In this document: positions 8,168-17,544 of the stretch, in pieces
How positions within the stretch are numbered: the stretch's first letter is position 1
Layout: each line of letters begins with the position of its first letter
Source: Novosphingobium sp. PC22D
Lineage (GTDB): Bacteria > Pseudomonadota > Alphaproteobacteria > Sphingomonadales > Sphingomonadaceae
Assembly (NCBI RefSeq): GCF_002556635.1
Contig: NZ_MWMO01000015.1
Span: 1-64,000, forward strand
Direction of reading: 5' to 3'
Length of the DNA: 64,000 nucleotides
Notes under the pieces: generated by a model
Database searches by the model: none
What the model saw: only the letters and a program-made list of their open reading frames with translations
What the model was told of the DNA's origin: nothing
Made by a program: the position numbers and the translations under genes

Positions 8168-9883
8168 TTGATAGAGAATGAGACGTTCGACGTCGTTGTC
8201 GTCGGGTCGGGCGCGGCGGGCGCGATGGCGGCACTGCGGGCCGCCGATCTCGGCATGACGGTCCTCATCCTGGAGAAGGCGCACAAGTTCGGCGGCACGT
8301 CGGCGACATCGGGCGGGGTGATGTGGATTCCGAATCACCAGCTCGAAGGCGACAAGGGCGACAGCCGCGAATCGACATTCACCTATCTCGACAGCGTGAT
8401 CGGCAAGGAGGTCAATCGCGAACGACTCGAGGCCTTCGTCGATGAATCGCCCAAGATGCTGCACTACCTCAAGAATACCGGGGTCGAGGTCATGGCCGCC
8501 GCCTGGCCCGACTACTTTCCGGACAATCCGGGGGCGCGCGCCGACCGTTCGGTGATCGTGCCCACTTTCGACGGGCGCGAACTGGGCGATGATCGCTATG
8601 CGCTGATGCGCGAGCAGTACAACCGCTTCAAGCTGTTCGGCCGTTACGCGATGGACCTCACCGAAACTTTCGCGCTGATGATGCAGTCCAAGGGCTGGCG
8701 CACGGTCGCGGGCAAGGTGATCGGGCGCTATTGGCTGGACCGTGGCACCCGCCGGGTCTCGCATCGCGACCGGCGTTTCACGCAGGGCGCGGCGCTGATG
8801 GGCGCGACCTACAAGCAAGTGTTCGCGCGAGGGGTCGAACTGCGGCTCGAAACCAAGCTCGAACGGCTCGTGGTGGACGAGTCGGGCCGGGTGACCGGCG
8901 CCGAGGTCTCCAACTTCGGCCGCTCTTACGAGGTCCATGCGCGGCATGGCGTGGTGCTCGCGGCGGGCGGGTTCGAGTGGAACCAGGAACTGCGTGACCG
9001 TTTCTACCCGATTCCGGGCCTGACCCGCCATTCCTCAACCCCCGAGGACGCCAACCGCGGCGAGGCGCTGATCGCGGCGGAGAAGATCGGCGCATCGACC
9101 GAGCATACCGAACAGGGCTGGTGGATGCCGACGATGACGCTGCCGATGAAAGGTGCGTCGAATTTCCACGAGATCCATCAGTCGGCCTTCGACGTCGGGC
9201 GGCCATGGAGCGTCGTCGTCAACCGCAATGGCGTGCGCTTCGTCGACGAGGCCTGCGGCTACGACCAGTTCGGGCAGGCGATGGTGCGCGACCACCTCGC
9301 GACCGGCGCGAACATGCCGTGCTGGCTGATCTTCGACGCCAAGTTCCGCAGGAAGTTCAGCGCGGGCGGGCTCATGCCCACGGTTCACACACCCGAGAAG
9401 AAGGTGCCGAAGGACTGGTGGGATCACTACGTTTTTCGCGCCGACACCATCGAGGAACTGTGCCGCAAGGTCCACTTGCCGGTCGATGCGGTGCAGCAGA
9501 CCGTCGCCAAGATGAACGACTATGCCAGGACCGGCATCGATCCCGAATTCGGACGCGGTATGAACGCCTACGACCAGATGTTCGGCGATCCGGTTTCGAC
9601 ACCCAATCCCAACATCGGACCGATCGATACCGCGCCCTACTATGCCGTGCCGATCAACAACGGCGATCTCGGCACCAAAGGCGGGCTGCGCTGCGATGCG
9701 CGCGCGCGCGTGCTCGATGGCGAGGGGCGGCCGATCGCGGGGCTCTATTCGGCGGGCAACAACGCGGGCACGCCCTTCGGCGACGCTTATCCCGGCGCGG
9801 GCGCGACAATCGGCCCGGCGATGACCTTCGGCTATATCGCGGCGAACGACATCGCCGAGCGGTCGGGCAACCTGCGCGGCTGA
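8168..9883 (+). CDS. FAD-dependent dehydrogenase, 3-ketosteroid-delta1-dehydrogenase-like
   Basis: 571-residue flavoprotein. The N-terminal dinucleotide fold shows VVVVGSGAAGAMAA, and the C-terminal signature typical of KstD-like enzymes is seen: APYYAVPI, GDLGTKGGL, and YPGAGATIGPAMTFGYIAAN. Members desaturate ring ketones of steroids and related alicyclic compounds, passing electrons to a quinone-type acceptor. The start is TTG at 8168, supported by GGGAGAG five bases ahead; no in-frame ATG fits. It probably heads an operon with the SDR at 9903. The exact ring substrate is an inference from family only. Confidence 0.85.
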   Translation: MIENETFDVVVVGSGAAGAMAALRAADLGMTVLILEKAHKFGGTSATSGGVMWIPNHQLEGDKGDSRESTFTYLDSVIGKEVNRERLEAFVDESPKMLHYLKNTGVEVMAAAWPDYFPDNPGARADRSVIVPTFDGRELGDDRYALMREQYNRFKLFGRYAMDLTETFALMMQSKGWRTVAGKVIGRYWLDRGTRRVSHRDRRFTQGAALMGATYKQVFARGVELRLETKLERLVVDESGRVTGAEVSNFGRSYEVHARHGVVLAAGGFEWNQELRDRFYPIPGLTRHSSTPEDANRGEALIAAEKIGASTEHTEQGWWMPTMTLPMKGASNFHEIHQSAFDVGRPWSVVVNRNGVRFVDEACGYDQFGQAMVRDHLATGANMPCWLIFDAKFRRKFSAGGLMPTVHTPEKKVPKDWWDHYVFRADTIEELCRKVHLPVDAVQQTVAKMNDYARTGIDPEFGRGMNAYDQMFGDPVSTPNPNIGPIDTAPYYAVPINNGDLGTKGGLRCDARARVLDGEGRPIAGLYSAGNNAGTPFGDAYPGAGATIGPAMTFGYIAANDIAERSGNLRG

Positions 9884-9902
9884 CACGACAACTCCAGACG
9901 GG

Positions 9903-10685
9903 ATGAACGAGATGGAAGGCAAGGTAGCGATCGTCACCGGCGCGGCCGGCGGGATCGGCGAGGCGATCGTGCGGGCGCTGGGCGCGCGGGGCGTCAAGGT
10001 GCTGGGCACGGGACGCAACGCGGGCAAGCTCCAGGCGCTAAAGGACGCGCTTGCGGGTACGATGGACTTCGATTTCGTCGCGGTCGACGCTACCGCCGAC
10101 GACGCTCCGGAGAAGATCGTCGGCGGCGCGATCGCCGCGTTCGGCAGGCTCGATATCGTCGTCAACAATGCTGGGTCGTTCAATTTCGGCCCGGTCGACC
10201 AGACCACCGACGAGATGCTCGACGAAGTGCTCTCGATCTCGATGCGCGCGCCGTTCCGCCTGTGCCGCGAGGCGCTCAAGCACATCGGCAAGGGCGGCTC
10301 GTTCGTCTTTATCGGCTCGACCTGGGGTCTCTACGGCACGCCCGGGGGCGGGGCCTACTCGGTGGTCAAGTCGGGCCAGATCGGACTTACCCAGACAATG
10401 GCGGCGGAGTACGGCGCGAAGGGCATCCGCACCAACTACGTCGCGCCCTCGGTGGTGCGCACCGAGATGACCGACGCGTTCTGGGACCTCGACTTCTTCC
10501 GGCGCACAAACCACGAACTCACTCCGAGCGACCGCGAAGCGACCACGGCGGACGTCGCCAACATGGTCGTCTTCCTTTGCTCGGACGAGGCGGGGTTCAT
10601 CAACGGCCAGACGATCGCGGTCGACGGGGGCATCTCGACCACGCGCTATCTCGCGCCGGAAGCGGTCGGGGCGGTGCGTCAGTAA
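9903..10685 (+). CDS. Short-chain dehydrogenase/reductase
   Basis: 260-residue NAD(P)-dependent SDR. It has the cofactor motif TGAAGGIG, the NNAG motif, a catalytic Ser within FIGSTWG, and Tyr/Lys in AYSVVKSG. The C-terminal INGQTIAVDGGIS is typical of classical SDRs. It begins 19 bases after the KstD-like gene. A ring or side-chain alcohol/ketone interconversion in the same pathway is likely. Followed by a palindrome-rich gap before the next acyl-CoA dehydrogenase operon. Confidence 0.88.
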   Translation: MNEMEGKVAIVTGAAGGIGEAIVRALGARGVKVLGTGRNAGKLQALKDALAGTMDFDFVAVDATADDAPEKIVGGAIAAFGRLDIVVNNAGSFNFGPVDQTTDEMLDEVLSISMRAPFRLCREALKHIGKGGSFVFIGSTWGLYGTPGGGAYSVVKSGQIGLTQTMAAEYGAKGIRTNYVAPSVVRTEMTDAFWDLDFFRRTNHELTPSDREATTADVANMVVFLCSDEAGFINGQTIAVDGGISTTRYLAPEAVGAVRQ

Positions 10686-10689
10686 GGTC

Positions 10690-10796
10690 TTACAGGAATC
10701 TTTGTGCGAATCGGCACGTGTTTACACGCATATGTGTAAGTGCGTGTCTGTGCGCCTGTAAGGCTGTGAAGCCCATACAGAACGGGCCTGTATGGG
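10690..10796. promoter_or_regulatory. Cluster of inverted repeats upstream of acyl-CoA dehydrogenase operon
   Basis: The 248-base gap holds three perfect inverted repeats. TTACAGG (10690-10696) matches CCTGTAA (10755-10761). Nested between them is TTACAC-N6-GTGTAA (10722-10739). After them comes CCCATACAG (10772-10780) with CTGTATGGG (10788-10796) and a 7-base loop, extendable to about 12 pairs with G-U wobbles. The last may be a weak terminator of the SDR gene, but there is no long T run; the first two look like operators. Confidence 0.5.
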
Positions 10797-10933
10797 TTTG
10801 CAGCCATGACAAGCCGCGCTTGTCGGGCGCGATCGCCCTGGCGTCGGATCGCGCCACCCCTTGTTAGAGCGCGGCCGTCTGGCTAACGCGCTGAGCGGCC
10901 GTACAGGACGTATCCGAGAGGCGAGGGGACGCG

Positions 10934-12079
10934 ATGGAATTCGATTGGACCGAGGATCAGCAGGCCTTCCGGCAGACGATCCGCGACTTTCTCGGCGCGA
11001 ACCTGCCCGATGACTGGGAGAATTTCTCCGAGCATGGCCCGGCGTCTCCCGCGCTGACCGCCTTCGCGCGCGAATTCTGCGTCAAACTCGCCGAGGCGGG
11101 TCTTCTCTTCCCGCATTGGCCCAGGGAGATGGGCGGCGAGGGCCTTGGCCCCTGGGAGCAGCAGATCCTCTCCGAGGAGATGTGGATCGCGGGCGAGCCG
11201 CGCGGCGGTCAGTACATGAACGTCAACTGGATCGGCCCGACGCTCGAACGCTACGGCAGCGACGAACAGAAGGCGCGCTATCTCGCGCCGATCACGCGCG
11301 GCGAATCGCTGTGGTGCCAGGGCTTCTCCGAGCCCGACGCGGGCTCCGACCTTGCCTCGCTACGCACCCGCGCGGTCTTCACCGAGGGCAACTACGTCAT
11401 CAACGGCCAGAAGATCTGGACCAGCTACGCCGGGCTCGCCGACACCTGCTTCCTGCTCACGCGCACCAGCGACGACCGCAAGAAGGGCATCACCATTTTC
11501 CTCGTGCCGATGGATACGCCGGGCATCACCGTGCGGCAGATCCCGTCGCTGATCGGCGAGGGCGACATCCACGAAGTCTTCTTCGACGACGTCACGGTGC
11601 CCGAAAGCGCGCGCTTCGGCGACGAGGGGCAGGCCTGGGAGATCATCGCCTATTCGTTGCGCAACGAGCGGCTCGGCATCCCGCGCTTCGTGCTGGCGCG
11701 CGCCGCGCTCGACCGGGCGGTGGCGATGCTCAAGCAGGCCGGCGACTTCGGCGGCGAGGCGGTGCGCATCGAGGCGGCCCGCTGCGCCGCGCTCTGCGAG
11801 GCGGCGGGCACGGCGAACTACGCCGTCGTCCAGAAGCGCGTCGACGGGCTTTCGATCGGCGCCGAATCGAGTTCGGCGCGCTATGCGACGGTGATGGCCG
11901 AGCGCGCGGTCTGCGAATTCGTGGTCGAGTTCGTTCCCGAGGCGCTGGCGGGCGCCGCGCCCTACCTCAAGATGCATCACCAGCGCGGGATCGTCGCCGG
12001 CGTCGCCGCCGGATCGGCCGAGATCCAGCTCAACATCATCGCGAGCGAAGTGCTCGAACTGCCGAGGGAGCCGCGCTGA
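10934..12079 (+). CDS. Acyl-CoA dehydrogenase, long subunit (second pair)
   Basis: 381 residues with a full acyl-CoA dehydrogenase layout: MEFDWTEDQQAFRQ at the N-terminus, the substrate/FAD segment WCQGFSEPDAGSDLASLRT, INGQKIWTSYAGLADT in the beta domain, and AEIQLNIIASEVLELPREPR at the C-terminus. As in the first pair, the classical catalytic Glu position is not Glu (GVAAGSAEIQ). The stop overlaps the next start by one base (TGATG). Probably forms a heteromeric enzyme with the following gene. Confidence 0.88.
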   Translation: MEFDWTEDQQAFRQTIRDFLGANLPDDWENFSEHGPASPALTAFAREFCVKLAEAGLLFPHWPREMGGEGLGPWEQQILSEEMWIAGEPRGGQYMNVNWIGPTLERYGSDEQKARYLAPITRGESLWCQGFSEPDAGSDLASLRTRAVFTEGNYVINGQKIWTSYAGLADTCFLLTRTSDDRKKGITIFLVPMDTPGITVRQIPSLIGEGDIHEVFFDDVTVPESARFGDEGQAWEIIAYSLRNERLGIPRFVLARAALDRAVAMLKQAGDFGGEAVRIEAARCAALCEAAGTANYAVVQKRVDGLSIGAESSSARYATVMAERAVCEFVVEFVPEALAGAAPYLKMHHQRGIVAGVAAGSAEIQLNIIASEVLELPREPR

Positions 12080-12996
12080 TGAAGCTGTCGCTGAGCGAAG
12101 ACCAGAGCCAGATCCTCGATTTCGTCGATACGCTGACGAAACCGTTCGCCAGCGTGCCGATGCACGACGTTTCGCTGGCGCTGTCCAGCGACGCGCTCGA
12201 TGCCGAGCTCGTCGAGGGCGGGTTTCTCGATGTCATGGCCGAAGAGGAACTGGGGCCGGTGACCGCCGCGCTCGTGGTCGAGCGGCTCGCGCGGCTGCCC
12301 TTCGCGGTCGAGGCCGCTGCCTCGGCGCTCGTGCGCCATGCGGTCGATCCCGAGCTGCCCCGGCCGCTATGCCTCGTCGAGGAAGGCCGCCTGCGCAAGC
12401 CGGTGCGCTTCCTCAAGGAAGGGGCGACGGTGCTCGTCGTCGGGGCCTCGGGCGTGCGCAGCTTCACCGCTTCCGCAGAGATGATTCGCCCGGCGCAGGA
12501 AGATACGCTCTACGCCTACCCGGTCGCGTTCCTCACCGAGCTGCCCGACGCACTCACTTCGCACGATGTCGAGGCTGCCGAGATCCTGCGCTGCTGGCGT
12601 CTCGCGCTGGCGGCGGAAGCCTCCGGGTTACTCGCCGCCGCGCTGCAGTCGGTCGTCACCTATACCAGCGAGCGCAAGCAGTTCGGCCGCCCGCTCGCGA
12701 CGTTCCAGGGCCTGCGCCACCGCCTGGCCGAGGACCAGGTCATGACCAACAGCGTCTACTGGCTGGCGATGCGCGCCGCAGGGACCGGCGATCAGGGTGA
12801 TGCCGCACTCGCCGCGCTCCACGCGCAGGAAGCGGCCAAGCGCGTGTGCTACGATTACCACCAGTTCCTTGGCGGCATGGGCATGACGCTCGAGCATCCG
12901 CTGCACTTGTGGACCTACCGGCTCAAGCTGCTCACTGCCGAACTCGGCGGGCGCGGCGCGCAGGCGCTGGCGGCGGCGGACGCGCTCTGGGAGTGA
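12079..12996 (+). CDS. Acyl-CoA dehydrogenase, short subunit (second pair)
   Basis: 305-residue partner subunit. Only the C-terminal helical domain is clearly family-like (YTSERKQFGRPLATFQGLRHR and FLGGMGMTLEHPLHLWTYRLK); the middle is shortened. Translationally coupled to the preceding long subunit by a TGATG overlap. Gene order long-then-short repeats that of the pair at 5394-7603, so the cluster encodes two distinct heteromeric dehydrogenases, perhaps for different steps or chain lengths. Confidence 0.83.
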   Translation: MKLSLSEDQSQILDFVDTLTKPFASVPMHDVSLALSSDALDAELVEGGFLDVMAEEELGPVTAALVVERLARLPFAVEAAASALVRHAVDPELPRPLCLVEEGRLRKPVRFLKEGATVLVVGASGVRSFTASAEMIRPAQEDTLYAYPVAFLTELPDALTSHDVEAAEILRCWRLALAAEASGLLAAALQSVVTYTSERKQFGRPLATFQGLRHRLAEDQVMTNSVYWLAMRAAGTGDQGDAALAALHAQEAAKRVCYDYHQFLGGMGMTLEHPLHLWTYRLKLLTAELGGRGAQALAAADALWE

Positions 12997-13037
12997 CTGC
13001 GGCGCCGCGATACGACGCGCGGGTTGGGAGAGGGAAC

Positions 13038-13826
13038 ATGATTGATCTTGGCGGACAAGTGGCGCTGGTAACCGGCGCGGGCCAGAACGCGGGGCGCGCG
13101 ATCGCGCTCGAACTCGCACGGCAAGGCGCAGGCGGCGTCGCGGTGAACGACTTCGTGGCCGAGCGCGCCGAGTCGGTCGCGGCGGAGATCCGCGAGACCG
13201 GCGTTCCGGCGATGGCGGCGCCGTTCGACGTTGGCGATCTCGACGCGGCGCACGCGGCCGTAGCGGCGGTGGCAGACGAACTCGGCCCCGCGACCGTGCT
13301 CGTCAACAACGCCGGCATGGCCGGGCCGGGCGTGGAAATGCGTCCCACGCAGATGTTCTGGGAGGAGGACCCGGCGAACTGGGATCGCTACCTGCGCACC
13401 AACCTTTACGGCGTCTACAACTGCTGCCACGCGGCGATTCCCGCGATGGTCGCGGCCAAGCGCGGCCGGATCGTGACGATCGTTTCCGATTCGGGCCGTA
13501 TCGGCGAGCCCCGGCTCGCGGTCTATGCCTCGGCGAAGGCAGGCGCGCAGAGCTTCATGCGCTCGATCGCCAAGGAACTGGGCCGTTACAACGTCACCTG
13601 CAATGCGGTCTCGCTGTCCTCGCTGATGCCCGACATGCCCGAAGAGCAGCTCGCCGCGTTCATGGAGACCGAACAGGCGAAGGCGCAGTTGTCGCGCTAC
13701 ACGATCCGGCGCTACGGCAAGTCGGCGGACGTCGCGGCGCTGGTGACGTTCCTGTGCTCCGACGCCGCGAGCTGGATCACCGGGCAGACCTATCCGCTCA
13801 ACGGAGGCTACGCGCCCTCGATGTGA
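13038..13826 (+). CDS. Short-chain dehydrogenase/reductase
   Basis: 262-residue SDR. The cofactor motif is TGAGQNAGRAI, NNAGMAGPG follows, and YASAKAG supplies Tyr and Lys; the active-site Ser lies in IVSDSGRIG. The start is set by GGGAGAGGGAAC just before ATG at 13038. It lies 41 bases after the second dehydrogenase pair and before the molybdenum hydroxylase genes, so it likely handles a hydroxyacyl-CoA or ring alcohol in the same route. Substrate unknown. Confidence 0.87.
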   Translation: MIDLGGQVALVTGAGQNAGRAIALELARQGAGGVAVNDFVAERAESVAAEIRETGVPAMAAPFDVGDLDAAHAAVAAVADELGPATVLVNNAGMAGPGVEMRPTQMFWEEDPANWDRYLRTNLYGVYNCCHAAIPAMVAAKRGRIVTIVSDSGRIGEPRLAVYASAKAGAQSFMRSIAKELGRYNVTCNAVSLSSLMPDMPEEQLAAFMETEQAKAQLSRYTIRRYGKSADVAALVTFLCSDAASWITGQTYPLNGGYAPSM

Positions 13827-13910
13827 GGCGGCCCGCGGGCGGATCGACGAGAAGCGGTTGACGCGGCGGGGCAGGGTCCGACAAATATCGCGATCCGCCG
13901 GGAGAAGTCC

Positions 13911-14780
13911 ATGCCGTCACCGTCCTTTCACGCCCCCGAAACGCGCGAGGCGGCGATCGCGCTGCTCGCGGCAGATCCGGGAGCGCGACCGCTCTCGGGC
14001 GGGACCGATCTCGTCGTGCAGATGCGCAGCGGCCGCTTCGTGCCGAGCGCGGTCGTAGATCTCAAGCGGATCGCGGGCATGTCGGGCGTGCGCGCTATGG
14101 GCGAGGGTTTCGCCATCGGCGCGGCGACGCCGTGCACGGCGCTCAAGGCCGACGCCGCGCTGGCCGCCGCCTGGCCGGGCGTGGTCGAGGCGGCCAACCT
14201 GATCGGCTCGGTCCAGGTTCGCAACCGCGCGACCATGGCGGGCAACCTGTGCAATGCGTCTCCGGCAGCCGACAGCGTTCCCGCGCTCGCTGCGGCGAAC
14301 GCGCGCGTGCTGGTTGCGGGGCCGAACGGCGAGCGCGAGGTGCCGGTGCTCGACATCCCGCTATCGCCGGGCAAGACCTCGCTTACGCCCGGCGAGTTCG
14401 TCGCCGAGATTCGCCTGCCGCCGCGGCTGGAGCGGGGCGGCGACGCCTATCTGCGCTCGACGCCGCGCACCGAGATGGACATCGCCGTCGCCGGGGCCGG
14501 GGTCAGTGTCGAGATGGCTCCGGACGGCACCTGCGCCGCCGCGCGAATCGCGCTCGGCGCGGTGGGCCCCAAGGTCGTGCTCGTGGAAGAGGCCGCCGCC
14601 GCGCTGGTCGGCACGCGGCTCGACGATGCCGCGCTCGAGGCCATGGCCGTGGCGATCCGCGCCGCGTGTCATCCGATCGACGACAAGCGCGGCACCGTCG
14701 CCTATCGCAAGGCCATGGCGGCCACGCTGGCCCGGCGCGCCCTGTTCATTGCCGTCAAGCGCGCGGGAGGCGCCGCATGA
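13911..14780 (+). CDS. Molybdenum hydroxylase, FAD-binding medium subunit
   Basis: 289-residue FAD subunit of the xanthine dehydrogenase family. The FAD motifs LSGGTDLVVQM and TMAGNLCNASPAADSVPAL are in place, and the C-terminal CO-dehydrogenase-flavoprotein-like domain follows. A GGGAGAAG site precedes the ATG. First of three genes joined by ATGA overlaps in the order medium-small-large. It passes electrons from the iron-sulfur subunit to an acceptor. The enzyme class inserts water-derived oxygen, or reduces a ring, next to a carbonyl or N-heterocycle. Confidence 0.88.
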   Translation: MPSPSFHAPETREAAIALLAADPGARPLSGGTDLVVQMRSGRFVPSAVVDLKRIAGMSGVRAMGEGFAIGAATPCTALKADAALAAAWPGVVEAANLIGSVQVRNRATMAGNLCNASPAADSVPALAAANARVLVAGPNGEREVPVLDIPLSPGKTSLTPGEFVAEIRLPPRLERGGDAYLRSTPRTEMDIAVAGAGVSVEMAPDGTCAAARIALGAVGPKVVLVEEAAAALVGTRLDDAALEAMAVAIRAACHPIDDKRGTVAYRKAMAATLARRALFIAVKRAGGAA

Positions 14781-15265
14781 GCAAGCTCCACATCACCACG
14801 ACGATCAACGGCGATGCGGCGGAGTTCCTCTGCGATCCCGCCGCCACGCTGCTCGACGTGTTGCGCGGCGAACTCGACCTGACCGGCAGCAAGGAAGGCT
14901 GCGGCTCGGGCGACTGCGGGGCCTGCACGGTGGTGCTCGACGGCGAGATGGTCTGCTCGTGCCTGGTGCTCGCCGCCGAGGCCGAGGGACGCGTGATCGC
15001 CACGATCGAGGGCGTCGCCGAGGGCAATGCGCTGCATCCCGTCCAGCGCCAGTTCCTCGAGAAGGGCGCGCTGCAGTGCGGCTTCTGCACTCCGGGATTC
15101 ATCGTCGCGGCCAAGGCGCTGGTCGACCGGAACCCCGACCCGACCGAGACCGAGATCCGCTACTGGCTCGCGGGCAACTTGTGCCGCTGCACCGGCTACG
15201 ACAAGATCGTGCGCGCGGTGCAGGCCGCCGCAGCCGAACTCCGCCAGGAAAGGACGCCGGCATGA
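14777..15265 (+). CDS. Molybdenum hydroxylase, [2Fe-2S] small subunit
   Basis: 162 residues with two iron-sulfur clusters. The plant-ferredoxin-like cluster uses CGSGDCGACTVVLDG plus a later Cys (MVCSC). The second cluster uses CGFCTPG and CRCTGY. This is the standard small subunit of xanthine dehydrogenase-type enzymes, which relays electrons from the molybdenum centre to FAD. Starts within the medium-subunit stop (ATGA) and ends within the large-subunit start (ATGA). Confidence 0.92.
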   Translation: MSKLHITTTINGDAAEFLCDPAATLLDVLRGELDLTGSKEGCGSGDCGACTVVLDGEMVCSCLVLAAEAEGRVIATIEGVAEGNALHPVQRQFLEKGALQCGFCTPGFIVAAKALVDRNPDPTETEIRYWLAGNLCRCTGYDKIVRAVQAAAAELRQERTPA

Positions 15266-17539
15266 ACGCGCCCGAAAAGCCCGAAGCTTTCCAGCACTTC
15301 CGCCATGTCGGCACGCGGCCGGTCCGGCCCGACGGGATCGACAAGGTCACCGGCAAGGCGGTGTTCGGCCCCGATTTCAAGGCGGCGGGCATGCTGTGGG
15401 GCGCGATCGTGCGCAGCCCGCATCCCCACGCTCGGATCGTATCGATCGACAGCCGCAAGGCCGAAGCACTGCCGGGCGTGAAGGCGATAGTGACGGGTCG
15501 CGATTTCCCGAGCCTCCAGTCGCAGGTCATGGCCGTGGGCGAGAGTTCGTCCGACGTGGTCGACATCGCCAAGAACTGCCTTGCGCTCGACAAGGCGCTC
15601 TACGAGGGTCACGCCGTCGCCGCCGTCGCCGCGACCAGCCCCGAGGCGGCGCGCGAAGCGGTCGCGCTGATCGCGGTCGAATACGAAGTTCTCCCGCATG
15701 TCCTGGGCCTCGAAGAAGCGCTCGCCGAAGGCGCGCCGCTCGTCAACGAGGCCAACTTCACGCGCGGCGTCGAGCCGAAGCCCGACGCGCCGTCGAACGC
15801 CTCGATGCAGGTCACGGTGGACAGGGGCGACGTCGAAGCCGCGCTGGCGGGTGCGGCGGCGGTCGTCGCGGGGCGCTATACCATGGAGCCGGTCCACCAG
15901 GGCTACCTCGAACCGCATGCCTGCGTCGCCTCGTGGAATGCCGATGGGCAGGCGCAGATCTGGGCTTCGAGCCAGGGCCACTTCGCGATCCGCTCGCTCG
16001 TCGCCTCGACGCTGATGATCCCGCAGGCCGACATCCGCGTGACGCCGCTCGAGATCGGCGGCGGCTTCGGCGGCAAGACAACGGTCTATCTCGAGCCGGT
16101 GGCGATGCTGCTATCGAAAAAGGCGGGGCGTCCCGTGCGTCTGGCGATGAGCCGCGAGGAGGTGTTCAAGGCCTCGGGCCCGGCGCCCGGAGCGGTGATC
16201 GAGGTGCGGATCGGGGCCGACGCGGAGGGCACGCTCGTCGCCGCCGACATCGACTTCAAGTATCATTCGGGCGCTTTCGCCGCGATCACCGCCAGTTCGG
16301 GCGTGGCGAGCGCGATCGGCCACTACAAGGTCGGCGCGATCCGCGTGGTCGGCACCGAGGTGCTGTGCAACCGGCCCGCGACCAAGGCCTATCGCGCGCC
16401 CGGCGCGCCGCAGGTGAACTTCGCGGTCGAGAGCGCGATCGACGAACTGGCTGCGAAGCTCGGGCTCGATCCGCTCGAACTGCGCCTCAGGAACGCGGTG
16501 GCGCCCGGCGATCCGCAGACCTCGGGCGTGCCATACGGCAAGATCGGCTGGATCGAATGCCTCGATGCGGCCAAGGCGCATCCGCACTGGTCGGCGCCGC
16601 TCGGCAAGAACCAGGGCAGGGGCATCGCCGGGGGCTATTGGGGCAACTACGGCGGCCCTTCGACCGCGGCGGTCTCGCTCGGCGAGGACGGGTCGGTGCT
16701 CGTCACCACCGGGAGCCCCGATATCGGCGGCAGCCGCGCCTCGATGGCGATCATGGCTGCCGAGACGCTCGAATTGCCGTACGAGAGCGTGCGCTGCACG
16801 ATCACTGACACCTCCTCGATCGGCTTCTCGATGGTGACGGGCGGCAGCCGCGTCACCTTCGCGACCGGCAAGGCGGTGATCGAGGCGGCGACGAAGGTCC
16901 GCGACACGCTTCGCGAGCGCGGCGAAGATGTGGGGTGTCGAACCCGTGGCGGTCGAATGGCGCGACGGCGCCGCGGTCTGCGTCGACGGCGCGAAGGCGG
17001 GTGAGACCATGCCGATCGCTGCGATCGCCGGGCGTGCGGCTTTCTCGGGCGGTCCGATCGCGGCCGAAGTGGGACTCAACGCGGCGGGCTGGCTGCCCGG
17101 CTTCGGCGTGCACATCTGCGATGTCGAGGTCGATCCGGAGACCGGGCACACCACGGTATTGCGCTACACCGCGATCCAGGACGTCGGCCGCGCCATCCAC
17201 CCCGACTACGTCGAGGGCCAGATCCAGGGCGGCGCGGTGCAGGGCATCGGCTGGGCGCTCAACGAGACCTATATCTACGATGCGCAGGGCAAGCTCGATA
17301 ACGCGGGCTTCCTCGATTACCGCATGCCCGTGGCCTCGGATCTGCCGATGATCGATGCGGTGATGGTCGAAGTGCCCAATCCCGATCACCCCTACGGCGT
17401 GAAAGGCGTCGGCGAAGTGCCAATCGTGCCGCCGCTTGCCGCCGTCGCCAATGCCGTGGCGCGCGCGACCGGCGTGCGCCTGCGCGATTTGCCGCTTTCG
17501 CCCGACCGGGTCCACGCGGCGCTCCATCCCGAGGGCTGA
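15262..17539 (+). pseudogene. Molybdenum hydroxylase large subunit with a one-base frameshift
   Basis: Molybdopterin-binding subunit, which would be about 758 residues if intact. N-terminal part: RPDGIDKVTGKAVFGPDF, GGGFGGKT, and the active-site loop TKAYRAPGAPQ. That loop lacks the Cys of CO dehydrogenases, so a CODH role is unlikely. The frame breaks at 16921-16922, where one extra G in GAGCGCGGCGAAG pushes translation to a stop near 17004. Removing it restores RERAKMWGVEPVAVEW and the rest, including the catalytic Glu in GVKGVGEVP. Either a true inactivation or a sequencing error; all else looks under selection. Confidence 0.85.
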
Positions 17540-17544
17540 GCGCC

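Noticed and set aside
10772..10796. Strong rho-independent terminator after the SDR
   Set aside because: The stem is good but only TTTG follows, no proper T run, so it is listed as an inverted repeat only.
13911..17539. Naming the molybdenum enzyme as CO dehydrogenase
   Set aside because: The active-site loop reads AYRAPGAP, without the Cys of CO dehydrogenases (AYRCSFR).
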